Shown here: positions 1 through 8,273 of the stretch, piece after piece | Layout: every line of letters starts with the position of its first letter | How positions within the stretch are numbered: the first letter of the stretch is position 1 | Assembly: GCF_014779655.1 (NCBI RefSeq) | Contig: NZ_JACXYX010000002.1 | Span: 62,001-126,000, forward strand | Source of the DNA: Nocardioides ganghwensis | GTDB taxonomy: Bacteria; Actinomycetota; Actinomycetes; Propionibacteriales; Nocardioidaceae | Direction of reading: 5' to 3' | Length of the DNA stretch: 64,000 bases | The notes under the pieces: generated by a model | What the model was told of the DNA's origin: nothing | Seen by the model: only the letters and a program-made list of their open reading frames with translations | Databases searched by the model: none | Made by a program: the position numbers and the translations under genes

Positions 1-572
1 CCCATCACCCGGTAGCCGTCGCGGCCGCCCACGGCGTCGCGGATCAGCGGTGCGGTCGCGCCCGCGAGCATGATCGTGAAGGCCAGGATCGCCACCCGCC
101 ACGTCATGAGGCGCGTCCGCTCGTCGTACGACGTGGTGATCTCGGCGGGCATCGCCACGTAGGGCACCTGGAAGAAGGCGTACGCCGAGGCGGCCAGCAC
201 GAAGAAGAGCAGCACCCAGCCCGCCTCGAGCACCGAGCTCCCGAGGTCGGGAGCGGCGAAGATCAGCGCGAACGCGCCGGCGAGCATGAGCCCGGCGCGG
301 ATCAGCCACGGCCGGCGCGGGCCGGCCGGGTCGACGGTCCGGTCGCTCACCCGCCCCGCGATCGGGTTGAGCACCACGTCCCACGCCTTCGGGACGAACA
401 CGATGACGCCCGCCCACAGGGCGGCGATCCCGAGCTCGTCGGTCAGGTACGGCAGCAGCATCAGGCCCGGCACGGTGCCGAACGCACCCGTCGCCACCGA
501 GCCGCTGCCGTAGCCGATCCGGACCCCGCGCGGCAGGGTGGCGGGCTCACCCGCCGGAGGGGCAGAGGTCAC
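1..572 (-). CDS. GPH-family (MFS_2) sugar/cation symporter, C-terminus beyond window
   Basis: This is the N-terminal ~190 residues of a membrane transporter read leftwards and cut by the window edge. Translation from a GTG start gives a short polar lead, then LPRGVRIGYGSGSVATGAFG and several hydrophobic helices. The segment VAMPAEITTSYDERTRLMTW matches the loop typical of glycoside-pentoside-hexuronide:cation symporters (Y-x-A-x-x-x-E...D-x-x-x-R). The start codon overlaps the stop of the upstream hydrolase in a GTGA junction, so the two are probably co-translated. The substrate cannot be told from this part. The family call is fairly secure; a link to the hydrolase's substrate is inference from the overlap only. 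Confidence 0.8.
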   Translation of the reverse strand, partial: MTSAPPAGEPATLPRGVRIGYGSGSVATGAFGTVPGLMLLPYLTDELGIAALWAGVIVFVPKAWDVVLNPIAGRVSDRTVDPAGPRRPWLIRAGLMLAGAFALIFAAPDLGSSVLEAGWVLLFFVLAASAYAFFQVPYVAMPAEITTSYDERTRLMTWRVAILAFTIMLAGATAPLIRDAVGGRDGYRVM

Positions 573-1897
573 CGCTGGCCCAGCGCCCGCGAGCCGGCCG
601 ACCCGTAGCGCCGGGAGGGGTTGGAGCCGATCGTGTCGGCGGATGCCTTCCTGGCTGCGCGCTTCCTGGCGGGGGCCTTCTCGGCGGGGGCCTTCGGAGC
701 TGCCGTCCTCGTCGGCGCAGCCGCCTTCTTCGCAGCCGCCTTCTTCGCAGCCGCCTTCTTCGGAGCGGGCGCCTTCTTCGCGGGCGCCTTGCGGGCCGCG
801 CGCTTCGTGGGGGCCGGTGCCGCCGGGACTGCGCCCGACCACTCGTCGACCCACTCGTCGATGACCGTCCACGTCGTCCCGCGTGCGGCCCGGCCGGTCA
901 GCATGCCGAGGTGCCCGCCCGGCACGACCTCGAAGCGCACCTGCGGCGCGCCGGTCAGCAGCGGCACCACGGCGCGTACGGCGGGCAGGGGTGCGATGCC
1001 GTCGGTGTTGCCGGCGAAGACGAGCGTGGGGACCGAGATGGCCGCCAGGTCGATCGTCCTGTCGCCGACCTCCATGGTGCCGCGCGCGAGGGCGTTGCCC
1101 TTGACGAAGCGGTGGTAGAGCTGGCCGAACGTCCTGCCGGGGTAGGCGAACATGTTGGCCCGGAAGCGATCGACCGCCTCGAGCTGGGCGAGGTAGTCGG
1201 TGTCGTCGAGGTGGGTCAGCACCGCCAGCGGCTTGGTGACGACCTTCTGGGCGGACGCGGCGGTGAAGGCCCAGTTGACGAGCGGCTGGGGGATCCCGCC
1301 CAGGGCCCGGTAGGCGCGGGTGATCGCGCCGCGGCCCTGGGTCAGGTTGAGCAGCGGGCGGACCGGCGCGACCAGCGGCACCTTGGTGACGTCGACGGGT
1401 GACCCGACCACGGTGATCGAGGCGATGGGCAGGTCCTGCCGGTCGGCTGCGACGAGCAGCGTGAAGATGCCGCCGAGGCTCCACCCGACCAGGTGCACCC
1501 CGCGACCGCCGGAGTGCTCGTGCACGGCCCGGACCGCCTCGGGCAGCACCTCGTCGACCCAGTGCTCCACGCCGAGCGACCGGTTGCGGAACGAGACCTG
1601 CCCGTACTCCAGCAGGTAGGTCGGCCGGCCCCCTGCCACGAGGTGCTCGACCAGCGAGCACCCGCGGCGCAGGTCGAAGCACAGGGCCGGTGCGGCCAGC
1701 GGCGTGACCAGCAGGATGGGGTCGCCGGTCTCGGGCACGTCCTTCGCCGGCCGGTAGTGGTAGACCTCGCGCAGCTCCCCGTCGTCGATCAGCGTGCGGG
1801 GCATCGGCCGCAGGTCGGCCAGCCCTCCGTAGAGCAGGGTGTGAGCCACGTTCCCGGCCGCGGCGACGACCTGCTCGGGCTTGGGGATGAGGTCCAT
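569..1897 (-). CDS. PhaC-like alpha/beta hydrolase with Lys/Ala/Pro-rich histone-H1-like tail
   Basis: The 442-residue protein has two parts. Residues ~40-355 form an alpha/beta hydrolase resembling class III PHA synthase (FDLRRGCSLVEHLVAGG and a D-x-x-A-P site). The nucleophile elbow is GWSLGG, so Ser140 stands where true PHA synthases have Cys; Asp299 (NTDGIAP) and His329 (GGHLGM) complete a triad. From about residue 364 a basic tail of KKAAA/KAPA units follows. The ATG at 1897 lies 7 nt after a TAGATT -10 box, supporting a leaderless start rather than the longer open frame upstream. It heads a two-gene unit with the GPH symporter. Hydrolase activity is likely; polymer synthesis is not supported because of the Ser. 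The tail suggests nucleic-acid or polyanion binding (inference). Confidence 0.82.
   Translation of the reverse strand: MDLIPKPEQVVAAAGNVAHTLLYGGLADLRPMPRTLIDDGELREVYHYRPAKDVPETGDPILLVTPLAAPALCFDLRRGCSLVEHLVAGGRPTYLLEYGQVSFRNRSLGVEHWVDEVLPEAVRAVHEHSGGRGVHLVGWSLGGIFTLLVAADRQDLPIASITVVGSPVDVTKVPLVAPVRPLLNLTQGRGAITRAYRALGGIPQPLVNWAFTAASAQKVVTKPLAVLTHLDDTDYLAQLEAVDRFRANMFAYPGRTFGQLYHRFVKGNALARGTMEVGDRTIDLAAISVPTLVFAGNTDGIAPLPAVRAVVPLLTGAPQVRFEVVPGGHLGMLTGRAARGTTWTVIDEWVDEWSGAVPAAPAPTKRAARKAPAKKAPAPKKAAAKKAAAKKAAAPTRTAAPKAPAEKAPARKRAARKASADTIGSNPSRRYGSAGSRALGQR
721..765 (-). repeat. 15-bp tandem repeat encoding KKAAA units
   Basis: Three 15-bp units (721-735, 736-750, 751-765) are identical except for one base in the last. 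Read on the minus strand they encode repeated Lys-Lys-Ala-Ala-Ala in the basic tail of the PhaC-like hydrolase. Unit number may vary by slippage. Confidence 0.85.
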
Positions 1898-1904
1898 GGA
1901 AAGA

Positions 1905-1910
1905 AATCTA
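1905..1910 (-). promoter_or_regulatory. -10 box (TAGATT) for the PhaC-like gene, leaderless
   Basis: On the minus strand TAGATT ends 7 nt before the ATG at 1897, so transcription should begin at or next to the start codon. No Shine-Dalgarno sequence is visible. This fits the pattern seen at 16 other genes here. Confidence 0.5.
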
Positions 1911-1994
1911 CGGCCCGGGTGCATCCACCGTGGGGCCTCGGCCGGAGAAGGGGGTGACGGGCGCCACCGGGCGCCCCTGATGGAAGGACTTCCC

Positions 1995-2630
1995 ATGGCT
2001 CGTCGCGTACCCGCCCTCCTGGCCGCCTCGGCTCTCGCCCTCGGCACCATGGCCACCGCCCCCGCCGCCAACGCCAAGGCGGTCGGCGAGGACAGCCTCG
2101 CCGCCCTGCTCACCTCGGACAAGAACAAGTTCGACGGCAACGCGAAGGACTTCGACATCGTGACCGAGGCCGCCCTCGCGATCGTCGCCGCGAAGCCCGG
2201 CTCCCCGGTGGGCGTCCTGGCCGACGGCACGAAGCGAGCCACCGTGTTCGCGCCCACCGACCAGGCGTTCCGCCTGCTCGCCAAGGACCTCACCGGCCAG
2301 ACGATCAAGAGCGAGAAGAAGATCTTCGAGGCCCTCGTGGAGCTCGCCGGTGTGGACACCATCGAGACCGTCCTGCTCTACCACGTCGTGCCGGGCAAGA
2401 CGCTGACGAGCAACAAGGTGCTCAAGGCCGACGGCGCCAAGCTCATGACGGCCGCCGGCGAGACCGTGAAGGTCAAGATCCGCAAGAAGCCGTCCCTGCG
2501 CATCACGCTGAAGGACAAGGACCGCGACGACCGCGACCCGCGCGTCGTGCTCAGCGCCCTCGACCTCAACAAGGGCAACAAGCAGGTCGCCCACGGGATC
2601 GACCGGGTGCTCCGCCCGATCAACCTCTGA
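1995..2630 (+). CDS. secreted fasciclin (FAS1) domain protein
   Basis: The 211-residue protein starts with a Sec signal peptide (MARRVPALLAASALALGTMA, likely cleavage after ANA near residue 29). A single fasciclin domain follows, with the marks TVFAPTDQAF, LLYHVVPGKTL and the C-terminal HGIDRVLRPINL. FAS1 domains act outside the cell in adhesion or binding. The ATG has an AAGGA site ~8 nt upstream. The next two genes are an ECF sigma factor and an anti-sigma-K-type protein. In Mycobacterium tuberculosis SigK/RskA control the fasciclin proteins MPT70 and MPT83, so this protein is probably the main target of the adjacent pair (inference). A basic Lys/Arg/Asp-rich stretch interrupts the domain near residue 155-175. 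Confidence 0.88.
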   Translation: MARRVPALLAASALALGTMATAPAANAKAVGEDSLAALLTSDKNKFDGNAKDFDIVTEAALAIVAAKPGSPVGVLADGTKRATVFAPTDQAFRLLAKDLTGQTIKSEKKIFEALVELAGVDTIETVLLYHVVPGKTLTSNKVLKADGAKLMTAAGETVKVKIRKKPSLRITLKDKDRDDRDPRVVLSALDLNKGNKQVAHGIDRVLRPINL

Positions 2631-2723
2631 TCCACCGACGGCGACGCGAAGCCTGACGGGCGGGGAGCGGCGATGACCATCATCCCGTTCCCCGCCCGCT
2701 CGACCCGCCGGTACGGTGACCCC

Positions 2724-3314
2724 GTGGTCACCCAGGCGATGTCCTTCGAGGACGAGCAGGACGACGCCGTCCGTGCGCTCGCCGCGCGACTGGTCGCGGG
2801 CGACGAGACCGCCCTCGAGGAGATCTACGACCGGTGGTCCGCGCTGGTGCACACCTATGCGCTCCGCGCGCTGCGCGACCCGCACGACGCGGAGGACGTG
2901 ACCCAGCAGGTCTTCGTCGCAGCGTGGCGCAGTCGTCACACCCTGACCCCGAGCCCCGCGGCCCTGCCCGCCTGGCTGCTGGGCATCGCCCGCCACAAGG
3001 TGGCGGACGCACGGGCGGCGCGGGCCCGCGACGCCGACCGGGTGGCCGCCGTCGTGTCCCTCCCGGGGGCCCACGACGGCTCCGACCAATCCGTCGACGA
3101 CGACGTCGCCGAACGACTGGTCGTACGGCAGGCCGTCGACGAGCTGCCGGACCCGCGCCGCACCATCATGTTCCTCGCCTTCTGGGAGGAGCGCAGTCAT
3201 GCCGAGATCGCCGAGACCGTCGGTCTGCCGCTCGGCACCGTCAAGAGCCATGTCCGCCGTGGCCTGATCAAGCTCCACCAGCAGCTCGAGGGGGTGCGCC
3301 ATGAGTCACGCTGA
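2724..3314 (+). CDS. ECF sigma factor, SigK-like
   Basis: This 196-residue ECF sigma-70 factor has region 2 (HDAEDVTQQVFVAAW) and region 4 with its helix-turn-helix (SHAEIAETVGLPLGTVKSHV). I chose GTG 2724 because a TACGGT -10 box ends 6 nt before it; an ATG at 2673 in the same frame would lie upstream of that promoter. The gene overlaps the anti-sigma gene by 14 nt. Its placement after a fasciclin gene and before an RskA-like protein points to the SigK group. Target promoters cannot be fixed from this window. Confidence 0.88.
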   Translation: MVTQAMSFEDEQDDAVRALAARLVAGDETALEEIYDRWSALVHTYALRALRDPHDAEDVTQQVFVAAWRSRHTLTPSPAALPAWLLGIARHKVADARAARARDADRVAAVVSLPGAHDGSDQSVDDDVAERLVVRQAVDELPDPRRTIMFLAFWEERSHAEIAETVGLPLGTVKSHVRRGLIKLHQQLEGVRHESR

Positions 3315-4020
3315 TCCCGACCAGCTGGCCGGGCTCGCCCTCGACCCGACCGACGGCCCCGAGGACGTCCGTGACCACGCGGCGACCTGCCCCGAGTGCG
3401 CCGCGCTGCTGGCTGCGTTCACCGGCGTACGCCGCCGCGCGGGTGCCGACGCGCTCGTCGCCCCGCCCGCGCGGGTCCGCGCGCAGGTGCTGGCCGAGGT
3501 CCGCGCCGGCGACCCGGCCGAACCGGCGGCGCCGCCCGTGCCCGACGAGTTGGCACGGCGCCGGGGCGTCCCGCTCTGGCTCGCCGCCGTGGCCGCGGCC
3601 CTGGCGTTGCTCGCCGGGGTGGGCCTGGGCCGCTGGGGCACCGGAGGCGAGGGGGCCCCCGAGGCGGTGGTCCCGCCGGCCGACACCGGCACCGTCGTGG
3701 CAGCCGCCACCCTGACGGCTCTCGACAGCGACGCCGACCGTGGCGAGGCCAGCGCCGTGCAGTCCGAGGACACCTTCACCATCCGGGTCAGCGCCACCGA
3801 GCTCGGCGACGCGCCGGGCGTGCGCGAGGTGTGGCTGATCCACGTCGACGGGGTGCGGATGGTCTCCATCGGCCTGCTCGCCGCGGGTGACGACGGCGAG
3901 TTCGCGGTCCCGATGGAGCTGATCGACGAGGGCTACCGGATCGTCGACATCTCGGTCGAGCCCGACGACGGCGACCCGACCCACTCCGGCGTCAGCGTGG
4001 CCCGCGGCGAGCTCGCCTGA
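3301..4020 (+). CDS. anti-sigma-K factor, RskA-like, zinc-binding
   Basis: The 239-residue membrane protein has an N-terminal zinc anti-sigma motif (HAATCPECAALL: H-x3-C-x2-C, residues ~26-33). One transmembrane helix follows at ~98-115 (PLWLAAVAAALALLAGVGLG). The extracytoplasmic RskA domain contains VWLIHVDGVRMVSIGLL and ends in DPTHSGVSVARGEL, typical of the family. It would hold the upstream sigma factor inactive at the membrane until a signal, perhaps redox in the SigK/RskA case, or proteolysis releases it. The reading frame starts inside the sigma gene, so the two are translationally coupled. Confidence 0.9.
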   Translation: MSHADPDQLAGLALDPTDGPEDVRDHAATCPECAALLAAFTGVRRRAGADALVAPPARVRAQVLAEVRAGDPAEPAAPPVPDELARRRGVPLWLAAVAAALALLAGVGLGRWGTGGEGAPEAVVPPADTGTVVAAATLTALDSDADRGEASAVQSEDTFTIRVSATELGDAPGVREVWLIHVDGVRMVSIGLLAAGDDGEFAVPMELIDEGYRIVDISVEPDDGDPTHSGVSVARGELA

Positions 4021-4089
4021 GCCTGCGCACCGGGTCCGCAGGGGTGGGCTTCCTCGACATCGCGGCGCGGTGCGACTAGGAACGACTCC

Positions 4090-5661
4090 ATGAGGTGGAG
4101 GTACGCGATCCTGGGCGGCACCGCGGCCGCGGCCGCCGCGACGACGGTCCACGACCTGGTTCAGCGCAAGCACGCGATCCTGCGCAACTTCCCCGTCGTG
4201 GGCCACGGCCGGTTCCTGGTGGAGAAGTTCGGGCCCGAGCTGCGCCAGTACATCGTCACCAGCAACGACGAGGAGCGTCCGTTCAGCCGCGACCAGCGGC
4301 GCTGGGTCTACGCCAGCTCCAAGCTCGAGAACAACTACTTCGGATTCGGTACCGACAACGACGTGGAGCGCGTCGAGGGCTACCCGATCATCAAGCACCG
4401 CACCTTCGCCGGCCCGGGAGCCGCCACCATGCCGCACGCGCAGGAGGAGATCGCCCTGCCGTGCGCCAAGGTGATGGGAGCGGCCCGGGGACGTACGCAC
4501 GCGTTCCGCCCCGGGTCGGTCGTCAACATCTCCGGCATGAGCTTCGGCTCGCTGTCGGGCAAGGCGATCGAGGCGCTCAACAAGGGCGCCGCGATGACCG
4601 ACTGCCTGCAGAACACCGGGGAGGGCGCGCTCTCACCGCACCACCGCCACGGCGGCGACATCGTCTTCCAGATCGGCACGTCCTACTTCGGCTGCCGCGA
4701 CGAGCACGGTCGTTTCGACCTGGCCCGCCTGGTCGACCTCGTGGAGTCCGCACCCGTCCGGGCGATCGAGGTCAAGCTCAGCCAGGGCGCCAAGCCGGGG
4801 CTCGGCGGGATGCTGCCGGGGGAGAAGGTCAGCCGGGAGATCGCCGAGATCCGCGGCATCCCCGAGGGGAAGGACTGCGCCTCGCCCAGCCGGCACGCGG
4901 TCTTCTCGGACGTCGACTCGATGCTCGACTTCGTCGAGACGGTCGCGCAGGCGACCGGCCTGCCCGTCGGCATCAAGTCGGCCGTCGGCAACCTCACCAT
5001 GTGGGACGAGCTGACCGAGGAGATGTCCCGCGGCGGGCGCGGCGTCGACTTCGTCAACATCGACGGCGGCGAGGGCGGCACCGGTGCCGCGCCGATGATC
5101 TTCGCCGACTCGGTCGCCTACCCCTTCCGCATCGGGTTCGCCGAGGTCTACCGCCGCTTCGCCGCGGCCGGGCTGACCGACGACGTGGTGTTCGTCGGCG
5201 CCGGCAAGCTCGGCATCCCGGAGAACGCGATCGTGGCGTTCGCGCTGGGCGCCGACATGGTCAACGTCGGCCGGGAGGCGATGATGGCCATCGGCTGCAT
5301 CCAGGCGCAGAAGTGCCACACCGACCACTGCCCGGTCGGGGTGGCCACCCAGAACCCGCGCTACACCCGCGGGCTCGACGTCGGCCTGAAGAGCGTGCGG
5401 GCCGCCAACTACATCCGCTCCCTGCGCCGCGACCTGCTCAAGGTCTCGGAGGCGATCGGCGTCGTGCACCCCGGCCTCATCGCGCCGGGCGACATCGACC
5501 TCCTCGACGGCACGAGGTCCTCGGTGGGCCTCGCGCAGACCTACGGCTACGACCCGACCTGGCAGCGGCTCGGCCCGGCGCTGGTGAAGGAGATCGAGGC
5601 GATCATGGTCGCGCAGGACGCCACGCACGGCGCCGCCGCCGGCGCCAGCGACGGGGCGTGA
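4090..5661 (+). CDS. FMN-binding glutamate synthase family protein
   Basis: The 523-residue protein has an N-terminal hydrophobic segment (residues ~5-20) and then the FMN-binding TIM-barrel of the glutamate synthase large subunit. Visible marks are NISGMSFGSLSGKAIEALN, KLSQGAKPGLGGMLPG, the barrel strand VNIDGGEGGTGAAP, and the [3Fe-4S] ligand pattern C-x5-C-x4-C in GCIQAQKCHTDHCPVG. The glutaminase domain is absent, so it is the stand-alone synthase-domain type whose substrate is uncertain. A TAGGAA -10 box ends 7 nt before the ATG, indicating a leaderless message. It runs convergently towards otsA with only 16 nt between them. Confidence 0.85.
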   Translation: MRWRYAILGGTAAAAAATTVHDLVQRKHAILRNFPVVGHGRFLVEKFGPELRQYIVTSNDEERPFSRDQRRWVYASSKLENNYFGFGTDNDVERVEGYPIIKHRTFAGPGAATMPHAQEEIALPCAKVMGAARGRTHAFRPGSVVNISGMSFGSLSGKAIEALNKGAAMTDCLQNTGEGALSPHHRHGGDIVFQIGTSYFGCRDEHGRFDLARLVDLVESAPVRAIEVKLSQGAKPGLGGMLPGEKVSREIAEIRGIPEGKDCASPSRHAVFSDVDSMLDFVETVAQATGLPVGIKSAVGNLTMWDELTEEMSRGGRGVDFVNIDGGEGGTGAAPMIFADSVAYPFRIGFAEVYRRFAAAGLTDDVVFVGAGKLGIPENAIVAFALGADMVNVGREAMMAIGCIQAQKCHTDHCPVGVATQNPRYTRGLDVGLKSVRAANYIRSLRRDLLKVSEAIGVVHPGLIAPGDIDLLDGTRSSVGLAQTYGYDPTWQRLGPALVKEIEAIMVAQDATHGAAAGASDGA

Positions 5662-5677
5662 GCCCGGCCCCGTCGCG

Positions 5678-7120
5678 TCAGCGCGCCCGCGACTGGCGCA
5701 CGGTCTTGTCGTGGTGCTCGGGCAGGGCCTCGAGCTCGTCGAGGAAGTCGGCGGCCCACTTGGCCACGTCGTTGGCGACGACCGTCCGGCGCATCGCGCG
5801 CATCCGTCGCGAGGTCTCCTTGCCCTCGGCGGCGTACGCCTCGAGCAGCGCGGACTTCATGCCGTCGATGTCGTAGGGGTTGACCAACCAGGCCTGGCGC
5901 AGCTCCTGGGCGGCGCCGGCGAACTCCGAGAGCACCAGCGCGCCGTCGTCCTCGAAGCGGCAGGCGACGTACTCCTTGGCGACGAGGTTCATCCCGTCGC
6001 GGAACGGGGTCACGACCATCACGTCGGCCGCCCGGTAGAGGGCGGCCATCTCCTCGCGGGGGTAGGAGGAGTGCATGTAGGAGATGGCCGGGCGACCGAT
6101 GCGGCCGTGGTCGCCGTTGATCCGGCCGACCAGGAGCTCGATCTCGTCGCGGAGGATGCGGTACTGCTCGACGCGCTCGCGCGAGGGCGTGGCGACCTGG
6201 ACGAACACCGCGTCCTCGACGTCGAGCTGGCCGTCGCGGACCAGCTCGCCGAACGCGCGCAGGCGCGAGTGGATGCCCTTGGTGTAGTCGAGGCGGTCGA
6301 CGCCGAGGAAGATCCGTCGCGGGTTGCCCAGCGCGTCGCGGATCTCGGCGGCACGCTTCTCCACGCCCTCCGACCGGGCGAGCTCCTCGAAGCCCGCGGT
6401 GTCGATCGAGATGGGGAACGCCGTCGCCTTCACGGGGCGACCGTCGGGGAGGTAGATGGTGTCGCGGTGGGTCTTGTGGCCCACCCGGCTGCGCACGAGG
6501 CGCACGAAGTTGGCCGCGGCACCGGGCAGCTGGAAGCCGATCAGGTCGGCGCCGAGCAGTCCCTCGAGGATCTGGCGGCGCCACGGCAGCTGGGAGAACA
6601 GCTCCGCAGGGGGGAACGGGATGTGGAGGTAGAAGCCGATGCGCAGGTCGGGCCGCTGGGTGCGCAGCATCTGCGGCACGAGCTGGAGCTGGTAGTCCTG
6701 GACCCACACCGTCGCGCCCTCGGCGGCCACCTCCGCGGCCTTGTCGGCGAAGCGCTGGTTGACCGCGACGTAGGAGTCCCACCACTCGCGGTGGAACTCC
6801 GGTTTGGCGATCACGTCGTGGTAGAGCGGCCAGAGCGTGCCGTTGGAGAAGCCCTCGTAGAACTCCTCGACCTCCTGCGCGCTCAGCGACACCGGGACCA
6901 GGGAGAGCCCGTCCTCCACGAACGGCTCGAAGGCCTCGTCGTCGGCCGACCCCGGCCAGCCGATCCACGCACCGTCGTTGGCGCGCAGCACCGGCTCGAG
7001 CGCGGTCACCAGCCCGCCGGGGGAGGTGCGCCACGACGCGGAGCCGTCAGGGGCGATCACGCGGTCCACGGGCAGTCGGTTGGCCACGATGACGAGGTCT
7101 GCCTGCGGGGTCGGGCTCAC
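5678..7120 (-). CDS. otsA: trehalose-6-phosphate synthase
   Basis: This 480-residue GT20 glycosyltransferase makes trehalose-6-phosphate from a nucleotide-glucose and glucose-6-phosphate in the cytoplasm. Marks are [13 protein letters not shown] at the N-terminus, [14 protein letters not shown], the loop [11 protein letters not shown], and [18 protein letters not shown]. The GTG at 7120 is chosen because a TAGGGT -10 box (7128-7133) lies 7 nt upstream and the length then equals that of bacterial OtsA; an upstream GTG in frame is less likely. Its partner phosphatase otsB lies ~1.1 kb away on the opposite strand, with two unrelated genes between. Confidence 0.95.
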   Translation of the reverse strand: MSPTPQADLVIVANRLPVDRVIAPDGSASWRTSPGGLVTALEPVLRANDGAWIGWPGSADDEAFEPFVEDGLSLVPVSLSAQEVEEFYEGFSNGTLWPLYHDVIAKPEFHREWWDSYVAVNQRFADKAAEVAAEGATVWVQDYQLQLVPQMLRTQRPDLRIGFYLHIPFPPAELFSQLPWRRQILEGLLGADLIGFQLPGAAANFVRLVRSRVGHKTHRDTIYLPDGRPVKATAFPISIDTAGFEELARSEGVEKRAAEIRDALGNPRRIFLGVDRLDYTKGIHSRLRAFGELVRDGQLDVEDAVFVQVATPSRERVEQYRILRDEIELLVGRINGDHGRIGRPAISYMHSSYPREEMAALYRAADVMVVTPFRDGMNLVAKEYVACRFEDDGALVLSEFAGAAQELRQAWLVNPYDIDGMKSALLEAYAAEGKETSRRMRAMRRTVVANDVAKWAADFLDELEALPEHHDKTVRQSRAR

Positions 7121-7235
7121 ACCCGCCACCCTAACGACGACCGGTGACGCGCAGGTCACCCCGGAGTGTCCCCGTGAGCGTCACGGCGGACCGCAGCGAC
7201 CTCGTGGGTTTGTCCAGACGACTCGCCGGAGGCGA

Positions 7236-7265
7236 ATGACATCGTTGTGGTTCGTCACCTAGACT
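7236..7265 (+). promoter_or_regulatory. promoter for the DUF3263 gene
   Basis: An ATGACA -35 box (7236-7241), an 18-nt spacer and a TAGACT -10 box (7260-7265) precede the DUF3263 gene, whose start is 53 nt downstream with a GAGGAGGA ribosome-binding site. The region is shared with the divergent otsA. Confidence 0.55.
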
Positions 7266-7318
7266 GAGCGCAGTCCACCCGGTCACGGGCGGACGTGGGG
7301 TCGAGGAGGAACACACGC

Positions 7319-7612
7319 ATGGACGCAGCGAAGCACATTCCGACCGAGCAGGAGACTGCTGCCGGGCTGAGCCAGCGCGACCGCGACATCCTCGAGTTCG
7401 AGCGCCACTGGTGGAAGTACGCCGGCGCCAAGGAGCAGGCCGTCCGCGAGAAGTTCGACATGTCCTCGACCCGCTACTACCAGGTCCTCAACGCGCTCAT
7501 CGACCGTCCGGAGGCCCTCGAGGCCGACCCGCTCCTCGTCCGCCGGCTGCGTCGCCTCCGCGCGTCCCGCCAGCGGCAGCGCTCCGCGCGCCGCCTCGGC
7601 TTCGAGATCTGA
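7319..7612 (+). CDS. DUF3263 domain protein
   Basis: This 97-residue protein carries the DUF3263 signature DRDILEFERHWWKYAGAKEQAVREKFDMSS in overlapping pieces, followed by a basic C-terminus rich in Arg (RRLRRLRASRQRQRSARR). Members look like small helix-turn-helix proteins and are widespread in Actinobacteria, but no reaction is known. The ATG at 7319 has a strong GAGGAGGA site 8 nt upstream. The LytR_C gene follows after 40 nt, and this pair recurs in actinobacterial genomes, suggesting a cell-envelope link (inference). Confidence 0.85.
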   Translation: MDAAKHIPTEQETAAGLSQRDRDILEFERHWWKYAGAKEQAVREKFDMSSTRYYQVLNALIDRPEALEADPLLVRRLRRLRASRQRQRSARRLGFEI

Positions 7613-7652
7613 CCCAGCGAGACCCGCCCACTCACGATTGGTCACCTTCCCC

Positions 7653-8204
7653 ATGACCTTCCGCACGACCTCCTTCCCCAGTCCCGGTCGATCCCCGCAA
7701 CCTCGTCGTCGCGACGAGCGGGGCGTGGCGTTCCCGTCCCCGCTCGTGATGCTGTCGGTCCTCGCCGTCGCGATGGCCTCGATCACCTTCATCGCCACCC
7801 GCGACCAGGCGCCGACCGAGCGACGCGTCGACACCGCCACGATCGCCAGCGCCGAGCAGTCGCCCTCCGTCGAGCCGGAGCCGGCCCCGACCGAGACAGA
7901 GGCTCCCAAGCCCAAGCCCCGGGTCAAGCGCGGCGAGGTCTACGTCGAGGTCTACAACAACTCCGGCATCAAGGGCCTCGCGGCCGCGACGGCAGCCCGC
8001 GCCACCGGCGTCGGCTGGTCCGTCGTGGGCGAGGACAACTGGCAGGGCCTGATCCCGACCAGCACCGTCTACTTCCCGCCGCGGCTCAAGGCCGCCGGCA
8101 AGCAGCTCGCGCTCGACCTCGGCATCAAGCGCACGGCGCCCGCCGTCGGCGTGATGAAGCGCGACCGGCTCACTGTCATCCTCACCGCGGACGCCCCGCG
8201 CTGA
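7653..8204 (+). CDS. LytR C-terminal domain membrane protein
   Basis: The 183-residue protein has a basic N-terminus, one transmembrane helix at about residues 28-46 (SPLVMLSVLAVAMASITFIA), a Pro/Glu-rich linker and a LytR_C domain (VYVEVYNNSGIKGLAAATAARA...). The ATG at 7653 is preferred over a TTG 15 nt upstream. LytR_C domains are found at the end of LCP enzymes that attach glycopolymers to peptidoglycan, but the catalytic LCP domain is missing here, so a binding or regulatory role at the cell surface is more likely. Confidence 0.82.
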   Translation: MTFRTTSFPSPGRSPQPRRRDERGVAFPSPLVMLSVLAVAMASITFIATRDQAPTERRVDTATIASAEQSPSVEPEPAPTETEAPKPKPRVKRGEVYVEVYNNSGIKGLAAATAARATGVGWSVVGEDNWQGLIPTSTVYFPPRLKAAGKQLALDLGIKRTAPAVGVMKRDRLTVILTADAPR

Positions 8205-8273
8205 CCCGTCCGCCGGCCCCCGGATTTCCGGGACGGTTCGGCGGCCGCGGGCGTCGCGTGGTTGGGTGAGTCC

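Noticed and set aside
569-1897. Calling the hydrolase a PHA synthase
   Set aside because: The nucleophile position is Ser in GWSLGG; PHA synthases need Cys.
1908-3302. Long minus-strand frame opposite the fasciclin and sigma genes
   Set aside because: Antisense shadow; the plus-strand genes carry signal peptide, FAS1 and sigma motifs.
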